64,000 bases of DNA from Berkiella_A sp050252335 (lineage in GTDB: Bacteria > Pseudomonadota > Gammaproteobacteria > Berkiellales > Berkiellaceae): contig JBFWLB010000006.1 in NCBI GenBank assembly GCA_050252335.1, positions 17,686 through 81,685 on the forward strand. Direction: 5' to 3'. This document shows, piece by piece, positions 52,342 to 60,828 of the stretch; position 1 is the first letter of the stretch, and each line of letters opens with the position of its first letter. A program made the position numbers and the translations under genes. Below the pieces are notes generated by a model. That model had not been told where the DNA came from. It saw nothing but the letters and a program-made list of their open reading frames with translations, and searched no databases.

Positions 52342-53615
52342 TAGATCCTAAAGTGTTACGTCAAGACATAGAAAGAGTTAAGACAAACGTAAAAAATAGA
52401 AAAATGACTTTCGATTTTGATCAATTAATGCAGATTGAAGAAAAAAGAAAATCAATACAAGTTTCCACGCAGCATTTGCAAAATCAAAGAAATGAACTGT
52501 CCAGATCAATAGGTCAACGTAAAGCTAAAGGTGAAGATACACAAGCATTGTTTGCTGAAGTGAATCAGTTAAAAGACTCGCTTGAAAAAGCAGAGCTAGA
52601 ATTAAATGAGCTACTGGAAAAGCAAACAAATCTACAGCTCATGTTACCGAATTTGTTACACGATTCTGTTCCTGTTGGCAAAGATGAAAATGATAACATT
52701 GAGGTAAGACGTTGGGGCACTGTTCCCAGTTTTTCTTTTACACCCAAAGATCATGTTGATTTAACTGAAAAATCAGCTCAAATAGATTTTAATGCTGCAA
52801 CTAAAATGTCAGGTTCTCGCTTTGTGGTGATGAGAGGCCAAATAGCAAGATTACATCGTGCCCTCATTCAATTTATGCTTGATATTCACACACAAGAATT
52901 TGGCTATCAAGAAACCTATGTGCCCTTTTTGGTAGAGGCGAATGCATTATGGGGGGCCGGGCAATTGCCCAAGTTTGCAGAAGACTTATTTCATATCAAA
53001 GGCGAAAGAACGTTATCATTGATTCCAACGGCTGAAGTGCCACTTACAAATTTGGTACGAGACACCATTTTAGAGAAGAATGATTTACCTTTAAAATTTG
53101 TTTGTCATAGTCCTTGCTTTAGAAGTGAAGCGGGATCTTATGGCAAAGATACCAAAGGCATGATTCGCCAACATCAATTTGAGAAAGTTGAGTTGGTACA
53201 AGTGGTTGAGCCTGAGAAATCCTATGAAGCGCTTGAAACGCTCACAAAGAATGCAGAAACTATTTTGCAGCGTTTAGAATTGCCTTATCGTGTGATGGCA
53301 CTTTGTAGTGGAGATGTTGGATTTTGTGCAGCAAAAACTTATGATATTGAAGTTTGGTTGCCTTCTCAGAACAAATATCGTGAAATTTCATCTTGCTCAA
53401 ATACGGAAAATTTTCAATCACGACGTTTACAAGCCCGTTATCGCAAAGAGGCGAATGCTAAGCCAGAATATGTTCATTTATTGAATGGTTCTGGACTTGC
53501 TGTAGGCAGAACCTTAATTGCAGTTATTGAAAACTATCAAGACGAAGCAGGTAACGTTCGTATTCCAAAAGCACTGCAAGGGTATATGGGTGGTGTGGAA
53601 AAAATTAGCTTGTAA
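52338..53615 (+). CDS. serS: Seryl-tRNA synthetase
   Basis: 425 residues. The class II enzyme begins with the long antiparallel coiled-coil arm that grips tRNA-Ser (about residues 28-105), preceded by 'MIDPKVLRQDIERVKTNVKNR'. Catalytic motifs follow: 'LWGAGQLPKFAEDLF', 'LIPTAEVPLTNLVRDTIL', motif 2 'CFRSEAGSYGKDTKGMIRQHQFEKVELVQ' and motif 3 'LNGSGLAVGRTLIAVIENYQ'. Length is normal. It is the last gene of the ftsK-lolA-rarA-serS group; a tRNA-Ser gene lies about 4 kb downstream at 57789. Confidence 0.96.
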   Translation: MIDPKVLRQDIERVKTNVKNRKMTFDFDQLMQIEEKRKSIQVSTQHLQNQRNELSRSIGQRKAKGEDTQALFAEVNQLKDSLEKAELELNELLEKQTNLQLMLPNLLHDSVPVGKDENDNIEVRRWGTVPSFSFTPKDHVDLTEKSAQIDFNAATKMSGSRFVVMRGQIARLHRALIQFMLDIHTQEFGYQETYVPFLVEANALWGAGQLPKFAEDLFHIKGERTLSLIPTAEVPLTNLVRDTILEKNDLPLKFVCHSPCFRSEAGSYGKDTKGMIRQHQFEKVELVQVVEPEKSYEALETLTKNAETILQRLELPYRVMALCSGDVGFCAAKTYDIEVWLPSQNKYREISSCSNTENFQSRRLQARYRKEANAKPEYVHLLNGSGLAVGRTLIAVIENYQDEAGNVRIPKALQGYMGGVEKISL

Positions 53616-53646
53616 GTAGAGCAAGAGAATAGAAAGGGATTTGCAC

Positions 53647-54906
53647 ATGAGAAGAGTAGTATTATCAGGTCTTATTTCGGCATTGGCTTTTCAGAGTTCT
53701 GTCGCTAATGCTGAATTGACATGGTCAGGATTTTTAACGGCTGCAGGTGCTGCCTCCAATGTTAAATTTTTAGATACTGGCGTTGAGCCTTTATATTTAG
53801 GTTATGTTGGTAAACAGATCAGCTTTGATAAAGATTCTGTTTTAGGCATGCAGCTTGTTAAAAAAATAGATGAAAGCTTTTCTGCAACAGGGCAGCTCGT
53901 TGTTGCCGGCAAAAGAGATTGGGATGTGCATGCAACGCGCGCATTTTTTAAATATAGTCCTACCGATAATTGGCATTGGAAAATGGGTCGAGTGCCCGTT
54001 GATTATTTAATTCATTCTGAGGATGTGTTTGAAAGCAATAAATATCCTTGGATCACCTTGCCAGAAAGCCTTTATGACATGATACCCTTTCATTATTTGG
54101 ATGGTGTAAGCGGTGGTGTTAAATATAATTTTTGGAAGAGAAAACTCAAACTCAAAGCTACTTATGGCGCTTTAAGCGAGCATACAACAACGCCTATTAC
54201 CGATGTTGAGTTTAAATATAAATTACGACAGTTAATCAATTTGGTTGGTACTTTTGGGGATGATGTATTAAAGATCCATGGTAGCTTCAGTGTTGGCAGA
54301 TTAACATGGGGGCCCAATGCTACAAATGAACTCACCAATACTTTCATTAACAATACATTGGTGGGAGGTGGGCTATTAGGTTTAGACTATCAAAACTATT
54401 TAAGTGTTGTGAATGAGCGTATTCAATATCAATCATTGGGCTATTCTCTTCAATGGAGGAAGTTAATTAGCTATTCTGAACTTTTAAGACGCAAATCAGG
54501 GGCTGCTATTGTACCAAATTTAAATGCTTGGTATGTCATGTTTGGCGTGAGACATCTTGATTTGATTCCTTATGTTAGCTTTGCACGTCAGCGCATTACG
54601 GATAATCATACGAGACGCTTCTCAGGTGCAGTGAATGCAGCGGCTTTAGCTCCTATACCAGGTGGTTTAGGAAATACTCTAGATGTAGTCTTGCAAAATG
54701 TTGCAGAAGGAATAGATGGCCCTGCTGCGGGTAATCAAAGTTCCTATACGGCAGGCGTACAATGGAATGTAATAGATAAGGTTGCTGTAAAGGCCTCTGT
54801 TGAGCATATTCATCCAGATAAGAATAGCAGCGGATTATTTAACATTGCGCCTCACAAGTCAGTGAATATTTATCGTATTGGAGTGGATACTTCTTTTGAG
54901 GCATGA
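53647..54906 (+). CDS. Predicted outer-membrane beta-barrel (porin-like) protein
   Basis: 419 residues from the ATG at 53647, chosen over an upstream in-frame TTG (53641) because AAAGGGA lies in front. A signal peptide is clear ('MRRVVLSGLISALAFQSSVANA'). The mature protein has alternating polar/aromatic strands typical of a beta-barrel, starting 'ELTWSGFLTAAG' and ending with strands such as 'YRIGVDTSFEA'. 'WHWKMGRVPVDYLIHSEDVFESNKYPW' resembles the gram-negative porin-like group with uncharacterised members. There is no terminal phenylalanine of the classical porin type, so assembly or family may differ. Substrate unknown. A palindromic repeat lies directly downstream. Confidence 0.7.
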   Translation: MRRVVLSGLISALAFQSSVANAELTWSGFLTAAGAASNVKFLDTGVEPLYLGYVGKQISFDKDSVLGMQLVKKIDESFSATGQLVVAGKRDWDVHATRAFFKYSPTDNWHWKMGRVPVDYLIHSEDVFESNKYPWITLPESLYDMIPFHYLDGVSGGVKYNFWKRKLKLKATYGALSEHTTTPITDVEFKYKLRQLINLVGTFGDDVLKIHGSFSVGRLTWGPNATNELTNTFINNTLVGGGLLGLDYQNYLSVVNERIQYQSLGYSLQWRKLISYSELLRRKSGAAIVPNLNAWYVMFGVRHLDLIPYVSFARQRITDNHTRRFSGAVNAAALAPIPGGLGNTLDVVLQNVAEGIDGPAAGNQSSYTAGVQWNVIDKVAVKASVEHIHPDKNSSGLFNIAPHKSVNIYRIGVDTSFEA

Positions 54907-54953
54907 GTGTTTATGTGCTCTGCTTCTCACAATGATAAAGTGAATAGTTTTTT

Positions 54954-55104
54954 CCGTCATTGCGAGCAAAAGACGCAGGAAAAAGGTGAAATGAGAGATA
55001 AACTATAACGTCTTTTTCGCGGCAATCCATCTTAAAGTCTTTCTTGTCATGTTCTTCTTAAAGCTCTTAAGATAGATTGCTTCGCGAAGCGCTCGCAATG
55101 ACGG
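54954..55104. repeat. 151-bp palindromic intergenic repeat (MITE-like)
   Basis: CCGTCATTGCGAGC at 54954-54967 is perfectly inverted as GCTCGCAATGACGG at 55091-55104. Inside are GCGGCAATCCATC (about 55019) and its near inverse GATAGATTGC (about 55071), then TTCGCGAAGCGC. The 'CGTCATTGCGAGC ... GCAATCCA' layout is that of palindromic repeats known to be dispersed in Rickettsia, Coxiella/Legionella relatives and other proteobacteria. It holds no gene and separates two convergent genes. Confidence 0.8.
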
Positions 55105-55115
55105 AATATTAAAGT

Positions 55116-55775
55116 TTACTCCGCCTGAGCCAATAACCAATTCTCTATCTCATTAAAATCTTTATAGAATTCGACCTGGGATTTTATATCATTTGGAATA
55201 CTCGCAATTGTTTCAAGCCCAATAACGGGAATGCTAGCTGCAAGTGCAGCTGAAATGCCTACATAAGAATCTTCGATAATAAGCGCTTCATGAGGTTGAA
55301 TATTCGCTTTTTCTAAAGCATGTAAATAGGGCATGGGATGTGGTTTATGCTGTGTTACATCTTCATTACCAATGAAAAACTCAAAATGATGTGCGATGTT
55401 TTCAATAGAGACAATTTTTTCAATTTCTATCTTACTTGCACTGGATACGAGTCCTAATTTGAAATGTGAACTGGCATTTTTTAAGAAGTTATCGCGACCC
55501 TGATGCTTTTCAAAACCATTTTCAATGAGTTCGATAAAGGCTTGTTTCTTCAGGTGATGCAAGGCTTGAATGGAGGTATTCAATTCAAATTTACTAATAA
55601 TTGTTTGGGCGTTCGTTGTGTCTGATACACCAATCCATTCGTTGAAATTCATCCAGTTAGTAGGTAAGTTGTGGTTTTCCAGTATTTTTTTCCATGCCTT
55701 AAAATGCTGATTTTCGCTTAATACCAATACGCCATCCATGTCAAAAAATAAATATTTATAAGGTTTGTAACTCAA
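55116..55775 (-). CDS. HAD-superfamily phosphatase/phosphomutase (beta-PGM-like)
   Basis: 219 residues of a subfamily IA haloacid-dehalogenase-like hydrolase. Motif I 'FFDMDGVLVLSENQHF' holds the nucleophilic and acid/base aspartates. A helical cap domain follows. Motif II is 'LGLVSSASKIEIEKI', the motif III lysine is in 'HKPHPMPYLHALEKA' and motif IV is 'ALIIEDSYVGISAALAA'. The pattern matches beta-phosphoglucomutase-like and phosphoglycolate phosphatase-like proteins, which act on small phosphate esters. The physiological substrate is not evident, and no sugar operon is nearby. The stop lies 11 bases from the palindromic repeat. Confidence 0.85.
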   Translation of the reverse strand: MSYKPYKYLFFDMDGVLVLSENQHFKAWKKILENHNLPTNWMNFNEWIGVSDTTNAQTIISKFELNTSIQALHHLKKQAFIELIENGFEKHQGRDNFLKNASSHFKLGLVSSASKIEIEKIVSIENIAHHFEFFIGNEDVTQHKPHPMPYLHALEKANIQPHEALIIEDSYVGISAALAASIPVIGLETIASIPNDIKSQVEFYKDFNEIENWLLAQAE

Positions 55776-55902
55776 GATGAATACTCCTTTGAAAATAATG
55801 AAAAATACTTAGAAATCTAACATTTTAATAAAAATGTTTATTTTGTGTTATCTTTTAGCTAGTATTTTGTCTTAACCTTATTTAATAAGTTTGGATGCTT
55901 AA

Positions 55903-56754
55903 ATGGTTGCTAGAACAATACCTGATTTAAATAGCATGGCTATTTTTGATTATGCAGTCACCGGAAATGTGGACGCATTTAAAAAACTCATCAACAAGCA
56001 ACTTATCAGTGCTTGTGACTACTTTGGCGATAGCCTCATGCATTTGGCCGCTAGATTTGGTCATACACAAATTTTGTCCATTTTGTTAGCTCAAGGCGCA
56101 GACGTCAATACTAATAATTACTTTAATAGTACGCCTTTGCATGAAGCCATTCAGGGTAATCAGCTAGAGTCAGCAATGATTCTCATAGCAAACAACGCAG
56201 ATTTAAATATGCAGGATGATAATGGTAACAGCCCTATGCATTTGGCTTGCAAACATGATGATGAACAAATGCTTAAAATGTTGCTAAGAGAAAAGTCGAA
56301 TATTAATTTGCCGAATAAAGCAGGTAAGACGCCTCTGCATTGTGCTGCGCACTATAACAATCCTGTGAGTATTAGTTTACTGGTTGATAATGGTGCCTAT
56401 ATTAATGCCAAAAACATTTATGGCGATACTTCTTTGCACATAGCAGCACAAGATGGTCGTACCCACGTATTGAAACATATTATTCGTAAAGGTGCGGATG
56501 TTCATGCTACCAACTTGGTTGGTCGAAATGCTTTACATTCAGCGGTAGAGTTTTGTAATGAATTCTCTGCTTTAAAACTTGTAACCTCGGCATTATTGAA
56601 TGCAGGCATTGATCTGAATGCGAAAGATTTGTCAGGCGCAACGGTGCTTGAGATTGCCAAGAATAAATATGATGAGGAAACGTATTTTGATTATATGGAA
56701 TATTGCAAATACCATAATAAGATGGCACAGCTTGCGGATGAGGCAAAGCATTAA
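55903..56754 (+). CDS. Ankyrin-repeat protein
   Basis: 283 residues made almost entirely of about seven ankyrin repeats of 33 residues, beginning near residue 10 and ending near 265: for example 'GDSLMHLAARFGHTQILSILLAQGADVNT', 'NSTPLHEAIQGNQLESAMILIANNADLN', 'GKTPLHCAAHYNNPVSISLLVDNGAYINAK' and 'GDTSLHIAAQDGRTHVLKHIIRKGADVH'. There is no signal peptide or membrane segment. The consensus is well kept, unlike the other two ankyrin genes in the window. Such proteins mediate protein-protein contacts; in intracellular gammaproteobacteria many are translocated effectors, but a cytoplasmic role is equally possible. The ribosome site is weak. Confidence 0.85.
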   Translation: MVARTIPDLNSMAIFDYAVTGNVDAFKKLINKQLISACDYFGDSLMHLAARFGHTQILSILLAQGADVNTNNYFNSTPLHEAIQGNQLESAMILIANNADLNMQDDNGNSPMHLACKHDDEQMLKMLLREKSNINLPNKAGKTPLHCAAHYNNPVSISLLVDNGAYINAKNIYGDTSLHIAAQDGRTHVLKHIIRKGADVHATNLVGRNALHSAVEFCNEFSALKLVTSALLNAGIDLNAKDLSGATVLEIAKNKYDEETYFDYMEYCKYHNKMAQLADEAKH

Positions 56755-56786
56755 AGGTGCGTTATAGATATTCATTTTTGACAAAT

Positions 56787-56815
56787 AAAAAAGCCTCCAG
56801 ATGGAGGCTTTTTTG
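56787..56815. terminator. Bidirectional intrinsic terminator
   Basis: AAAAAAGCCTCC, loop AGAT, GGAGGCTTTTTT: a near-perfect stem with A- and T-runs on both sides, placed between the convergent ankyrin and Bax-inhibitor-1 genes. It should serve both. Confidence 0.93.
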
Positions 56816-56828
56816 TGGTTTAGAGCTT

Positions 56829-57503
56829 TTAGTCTCTGTTACCGCTAAAGGCAGATAGTAGGTGTAAAAGAGAAATAAACAGATTATATAAAGCAACAAA
56901 TAAGCTTACAGTTGCCATAATATAATTTTTCTCGCCACCATGGATGATTTGACTGGTTTCAAACAAAATGATACCAGCGCTGAACATCACAAAAGCGCCT
57001 GATAAAGCAAGCTGCAGCATAGGCATAGGGAAGAAAATTTGCACAACAACGGCTAAAAATAAAACCATTGCGCCTGCCGCTAAAAATCCAGCCATGTAGC
57101 TGAAGTCTTTGCGGGTTGTTAAGGCATATGCAGACAAGCCAAAGAAAATGGCGCCTGTGCCACCTAGAGCGGTCATAATGAGTTGATAACCATTTGCAAA
57201 GGTATGCATGTAGGCATTTAGCATTGGCCCTAAGGTATAGCCCATGAAGCCAGTTAATGCAAACACACCCAAAATGCCTAAAGCGCTATTTCTAAAAGCC
57301 TGTATAAAAAATAGCAAGCCAAAGTAAACCGCTAAGGTTATAAGACCTAAGGAAGGGGCATTTGTAGCCATTGCTACACCAGCCATGATTGCACTGAATG
57401 TTAGCGACATGCCTAGTAGTAGATAGGTGTTTTTAATAACAGAATTTGTGGCAAGTACCGATTCTGCGCGGACTCTTTGTACCACTGAGGTATCATGGGC
57501 CAT
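56829..57503 (-). CDS. Bax inhibitor-1/YccA family membrane protein
   Basis: 224 residues from the ATG at 57503, which has GGAG in front; the frame extends 18 codons further upstream without support. Seven hydrophobic helices are visible, with 'NTYLLLGMSLTFSAIMAGVAMA', 'GFMGYTLGPMLNAYMHTFANG' and 'MFSAGIILFETSQIIHGGEKNYIMATVSLFVALYNLFISLLHLLSAFSGNRD'. The last contains the conserved acidic residues of the TMBIM fold. E. coli YccA, a relative, modulates FtsH, and other members act as calcium leak channels. Its role here is unknown. The gene is monocistronic and ends in a shared terminator. Confidence 0.88.
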   Translation of the reverse strand: MAHDTSVVQRVRAESVLATNSVIKNTYLLLGMSLTFSAIMAGVAMATNAPSLGLITLAVYFGLLFFIQAFRNSALGILGVFALTGFMGYTLGPMLNAYMHTFANGYQLIMTALGGTGAIFFGLSAYALTTRKDFSYMAGFLAAGAMVLFLAVVVQIFFPMPMLQLALSGAFVMFSAGIILFETSQIIHGGEKNYIMATVSLFVALYNLFISLLHLLSAFSGNRD

Positions 57504-57788
57504 AATTATTACTCCTTCAAAGCAAAGCACTCTTAAACTAACACTATTATAACACATTCATCTTTAGGAATATAAATAGGGATAATGATAAAACTTTCAA
57601 GTGTATATCATCCGATTATATTTACTATATTGATTTGTATAGAATTTAATTAAATTTTTCTTTTTTTAAAAGTTAATCAAATAACATTTTTTTTGGGCGT
57701 AATTACAAAATATGCCTAAATTTTTGAATAGGGTATATAAAACATATTGCAATCGAACAAAGGGTTGGGTAGACTTCCGCTTGGTTTC

Positions 57789-57876
57789 GGAGAGGTGGCT
57801 GAGCGGTCGAAAGCGGCGGTCTTGAAAACCGTTGAAGGGCAACCTTCCTAGGGTTCGAATCCCTACCTCTCCGCCA
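57789..57876 (+). tRNA. tRNA-Ser (anticodon UGA)
   Basis: The acceptor stem GGAGAGG (57789-57795) pairs with CCTCTCC (57866-57872), followed by discriminator G and an encoded CCA. The D-arm, the anticodon arm CGGTC-TTGAAA-ACCG with anticodon TGA, a long variable arm typical of class II tRNAs (GTTGAAGGGCAACCTTCC) and the T-arm GGGTTCGAATCCC are all present. It decodes UCA/UCG-type serine codons. Confidence 0.97.
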
Positions 57877-58108
57877 TATTAGTGCTGTCGCTATCCTACA
57901 AATAATATTTTATAAATAATAAAATAATTTTTTCTTGAAAAAATAACCCTAGTCAAATGCAGTTGTATGCGTTATCTTTGAGACAATGTATTTTTTTACT
58001 TTTGCTACTTGCCCTTGAATCCCATGTCAAAATGGCCCTAAAAGGGATGTTCTATGATACAGAGTGAGTAGTTACCTTTTTTAATTACTTAACTTGAGGA
58101 TTATTGCC
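57877..58108. other. Intergenic region upstream of gacA/uvrY-like gene
   Basis: About 230 AT-rich bases between tRNA-Ser and the response-regulator gene. I see no gene. ATCCC (58019-58023) could pair with GGGAT (58045-58049) but the loop is long. It should contain the regulator's promoter. Confidence 0.45.
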
Positions 58109-58777
58109 TTGATAACAGTACTTATCGTTGATGACCATGAACTAGTTAGAGCCGGCATACGTAGTTTGTTATCTGGGGTTAATGGTATTAAGGTTGTGGG
58201 TGAAGCTGCAAGTGGTGAAGATGCTGTTAAACTTGCTCGTGAAAAACACCCCAATGTAATTCTAATGGATGTTCGCATGCCTGGTTTTGGTGGTTTAGAA
58301 GCTACGCGCAAAATCCTGAGAATTGATCCAGACATCAAAGTAATCGCCCTTACTGTTTATGGTGAAGAACCATTTCCCTCTAAATTATTACAAGCAGGCG
58401 CTGCTGGTTATTTAACCAAGGGGTCGGGCTTGGATGAGATGGTGCAAGCCATACATTCTGTGCATCATGGCAAGCGCTACATTAGCCCAGAGGTTGCACA
58501 GCAACTTGCTTTAAAACATTTATCGGATGATAAAGCATCTCCTTTTGACTCTCTCTCTGAACGTGAATTACAAGTGATGATTATGATCACCAGTGGTTTG
58601 AAAGTTCAAGAAATTTCAGACAAACTTTGCTTAAGTCCTAAGACCGTTAATAGTTATCGTTATCGATTATTCGATAAATTAAATGTGCACAGTGATGTTG
58701 AATTGACACATTTGGCGATTAGGCATGGCATTTTAGACTCTGAGAAACTGGAAGCTGAGGAAGAAGCGATTATTTAG
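58109..58777 (+). CDS. uvrY: GacA/UvrY/LetA-family response regulator
   Basis: 222 residues from the TTG at 58109, chosen because the product then begins like UvrY/GacA ('ITVLIVDDHELVRAGIRSLL') and TGAGG lies about 10 bases upstream. The receiver domain has the phospho-acceptor Asp in 'VILMDVRMPGFGGLEAT' (about residue 54) and the Lys in 'AAGYLTKGSG'. The C-terminal LuxR-type helix-turn-helix reads 'LSERELQVMIMITSGLKVQEISDKLCLSPKTVNSYRYRLFDKLNV'. In gammaproteobacteria this regulator, with a BarA/LetS kinase, drives small RNAs that titrate CsrA, and controls virulence and growth-phase switching in Legionella. The kinase gene is not in the window. uvrC follows 27 bases later, the conserved neighbourhood. 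Confidence 0.93.
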   Translation: MITVLIVDDHELVRAGIRSLLSGVNGIKVVGEAASGEDAVKLAREKHPNVILMDVRMPGFGGLEATRKILRIDPDIKVIALTVYGEEPFPSKLLQAGAAGYLTKGSGLDEMVQAIHSVHHGKRYISPEVAQQLALKHLSDDKASPFDSLSERELQVMIMITSGLKVQEISDKLCLSPKTVNSYRYRLFDKLNVHSDVELTHLAIRHGILDSEKLEAEEEAII

Positions 58778-58804
58778 TCTATTTCTTCTGCTGTACCTCT
58801 TTTA

Positions 58805-60619
58805 ATGTTTGATTACAAAACATTTCTAAACACAGTTCCAACTCGCCCTGGTGTCTATTGCATGAAAGACACTGAGGGCAAGGTGTTGTATGTTGGAAAA
58901 GCAAAAGATCTCAAAAAACGCCTAAGTAGTTATTTCCATCGTGATCTCCCTGAAATAAAAACACAACGTCTCGTTGAAAAAATATTCAAAATTGAATTAA
59001 CGGTTACAGCAAGCGAAAAAGAAGCGCTGTTACTTGAAACCTCACTCATTAAATCACTCAAACCTCGTTATAATGTTATTTTTAGAGATGACAAATCCTA
59101 TCCCTATTTATTTGTATCCAAGCACGAATATCCGCGTTTGATTTATTGTCGTGGTAAACAAAAGGAAAAGGGTACTTTTTTTGGCCCTTATCCCAGTGCT
59201 TTGGCAGTGAAAGAGACACTCAATTTACTGCAAAAAACTTTTCAAGTTCGACAATGTGACGATTTATTCTTTAAATCTCGTTCAAGGCCTTGTTTGCAGT
59301 ATCAGATCAAACGCTGTTCTGCACCTTGTGTTGGTTATATTGAATCCCACACCTATAACGAGGAAGTCAAAAAACTTGAATTGTTCTTAACCGGTAAAAA
59401 TAATGAAATGATTCAGAAATTTGTAGAGGAGATGGTTGCTGCTTCAAATAATTTGGAATTTGAAAAAGCAGCAAGCATTAGAGATCAAATTATTAGCTTA
59501 AGAACGGTATTTGATCAACAAAATATTTATGGTGGCACACAGAATTTAGATGTCTGTGCCATTGTAGGAGAACATGGGCAAGCGTGTATTCATTATTTAT
59601 TGATTCGCGAAGGAAGAATTCTTGCCAGTCAATCTTATTTTACTAAACAGTTTGATAATCTCACCTTATCTGATATTTTAAGAATGTTTATTTTGCAAGG
59701 TTATATTAACCAAGAAAATAAAAACTGGCCAAATGAAATTGTCACCAATGAAATAATGGATGATGTCGCATTAATCGCCGAGACTCTGACACAATTTGCA
59801 AAGCGCACCATACAAATTTCTGTGGCAAAAAGAGGGGATAAACTCAATTGGTTAAAGCTTGCTGTTGAAAATGCAAAGACGAATTTGCATCGCAGACTTA
59901 ATCAGTCTAATTTATATATTAAACGCTTTGAAAGCCTAAAAGAATTATTGGGCTTAGAAGAGTGTAAACGAATGGAATGTTTTGATATTTCTCATACCCA
60001 AGGTGTAGAAACACGCGCATCCTGTGTGGTATTTAATCAAGATGGCCCTGACAAGTCTGCCTATCGCATTTATCAAATAGAATCAGCAACGAATGATGAT
60101 TATCAGAGTATGGTAGAAGTATTGACGCGTCGATATTTAAAATTAAAAGAAAAAAATGCGCCTTTACCAGATTTGGTTATCATTGATGGTGGCAAAGGGC
60201 AATTAAATTGCGCGCGACAAGTATTTGCAGAGTGTCAGATAACCGGCGTTAAATTACTTGCCATTGCAAAAGGCGAGAAGAGAAAACCTGGTCTGGAAAC
60301 ACTTTTCATTTTAGAGGGTGAAGAAATCGCAGAGGTAAATCTTGTTCCTCATCATCCTGCCTTACATATTTTGCAACAGATTAGAGATGAGGCACATCGT
60401 TTTGCCATTTCCAAACATCGACAAGCACGCGCTAAAAAATCTCAATCATCCGTTTTGGATGATATTCCTGGCATTGGTGAAAAGCGAAAATTAAATTTAA
60501 TTCAGTATTTTGGCGGGCTGCAAGAATTGCTTGCTGCCAGTGAAGAAGCGATTCGGCGTGTGCCTGGTATGAGTGCAAGTCTAGCGGCAGCTGTATATCA
60601 GGCATTGCATCCAAAATAA
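58805..60619 (+). CDS. uvrC: Excinuclease ABC subunit C
   Basis: 604 residues. UvrC makes both incisions in nucleotide-excision repair. The N-terminal GIY-YIG nuclease ('PGVYCMKDTEGKVLYVGKAKDLKKRLSSYF') is followed by the Cys cluster 'RPCLQYQIKRCSAPCVGYI'. The UVR motif that binds UvrB, the RNase H-like nuclease domain ('MECFDISHTQGVETRASCVVF', 'PDLVIIDGGKGQLNCA') and the tandem helix-hairpin-helix C-terminus ('SVLDDIPGIGEKRKLNLIQYFGGLQELLAASEEAIRRVPGMSASLA') complete it. Length is standard. It is co-transcribed with the upstream response regulator, as in E. coli and Legionella. Confidence 0.97.
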   Translation: MFDYKTFLNTVPTRPGVYCMKDTEGKVLYVGKAKDLKKRLSSYFHRDLPEIKTQRLVEKIFKIELTVTASEKEALLLETSLIKSLKPRYNVIFRDDKSYPYLFVSKHEYPRLIYCRGKQKEKGTFFGPYPSALAVKETLNLLQKTFQVRQCDDLFFKSRSRPCLQYQIKRCSAPCVGYIESHTYNEEVKKLELFLTGKNNEMIQKFVEEMVAASNNLEFEKAASIRDQIISLRTVFDQQNIYGGTQNLDVCAIVGEHGQACIHYLLIREGRILASQSYFTKQFDNLTLSDILRMFILQGYINQENKNWPNEIVTNEIMDDVALIAETLTQFAKRTIQISVAKRGDKLNWLKLAVENAKTNLHRRLNQSNLYIKRFESLKELLGLEECKRMECFDISHTQGVETRASCVVFNQDGPDKSAYRIYQIESATNDDYQSMVEVLTRRYLKLKEKNAPLPDLVIIDGGKGQLNCARQVFAECQITGVKLLAIAKGEKRKPGLETLFILEGEEIAEVNLVPHHPALHILQQIRDEAHRFAISKHRQARAKKSQSSVLDDIPGIGEKRKLNLIQYFGGLQELLAASEEAIRRVPGMSASLAAAVYQALHPK

Positions 60620-60828
60620 AAAAAATCTTGGCTTTTTTATTTTAAGGGGGTATTAGTTTAAAATCCTTCTGCTTAATTGTAGTAGTTGCGACTTGATCTG
60701 ATGGCATATTTTTTTGTATTTACAAATATTGCAAAATCCATCTAATGTTTTTTAACTATACTGCTAGCAGATGGATGCCTGATTGAAATAGTAATTAAGT
60801 ACGATTTCCTTTCAAAAGCCCCCATATT

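Noticed and set aside
60736..60776. Inverted repeat ATCCATCT / AGATGGAT between uvrC and the ankyrin gene
   Set aside because: The eight-base arms enclose a 25-base loop with no T-tract; this is weak as a terminator and could be chance.
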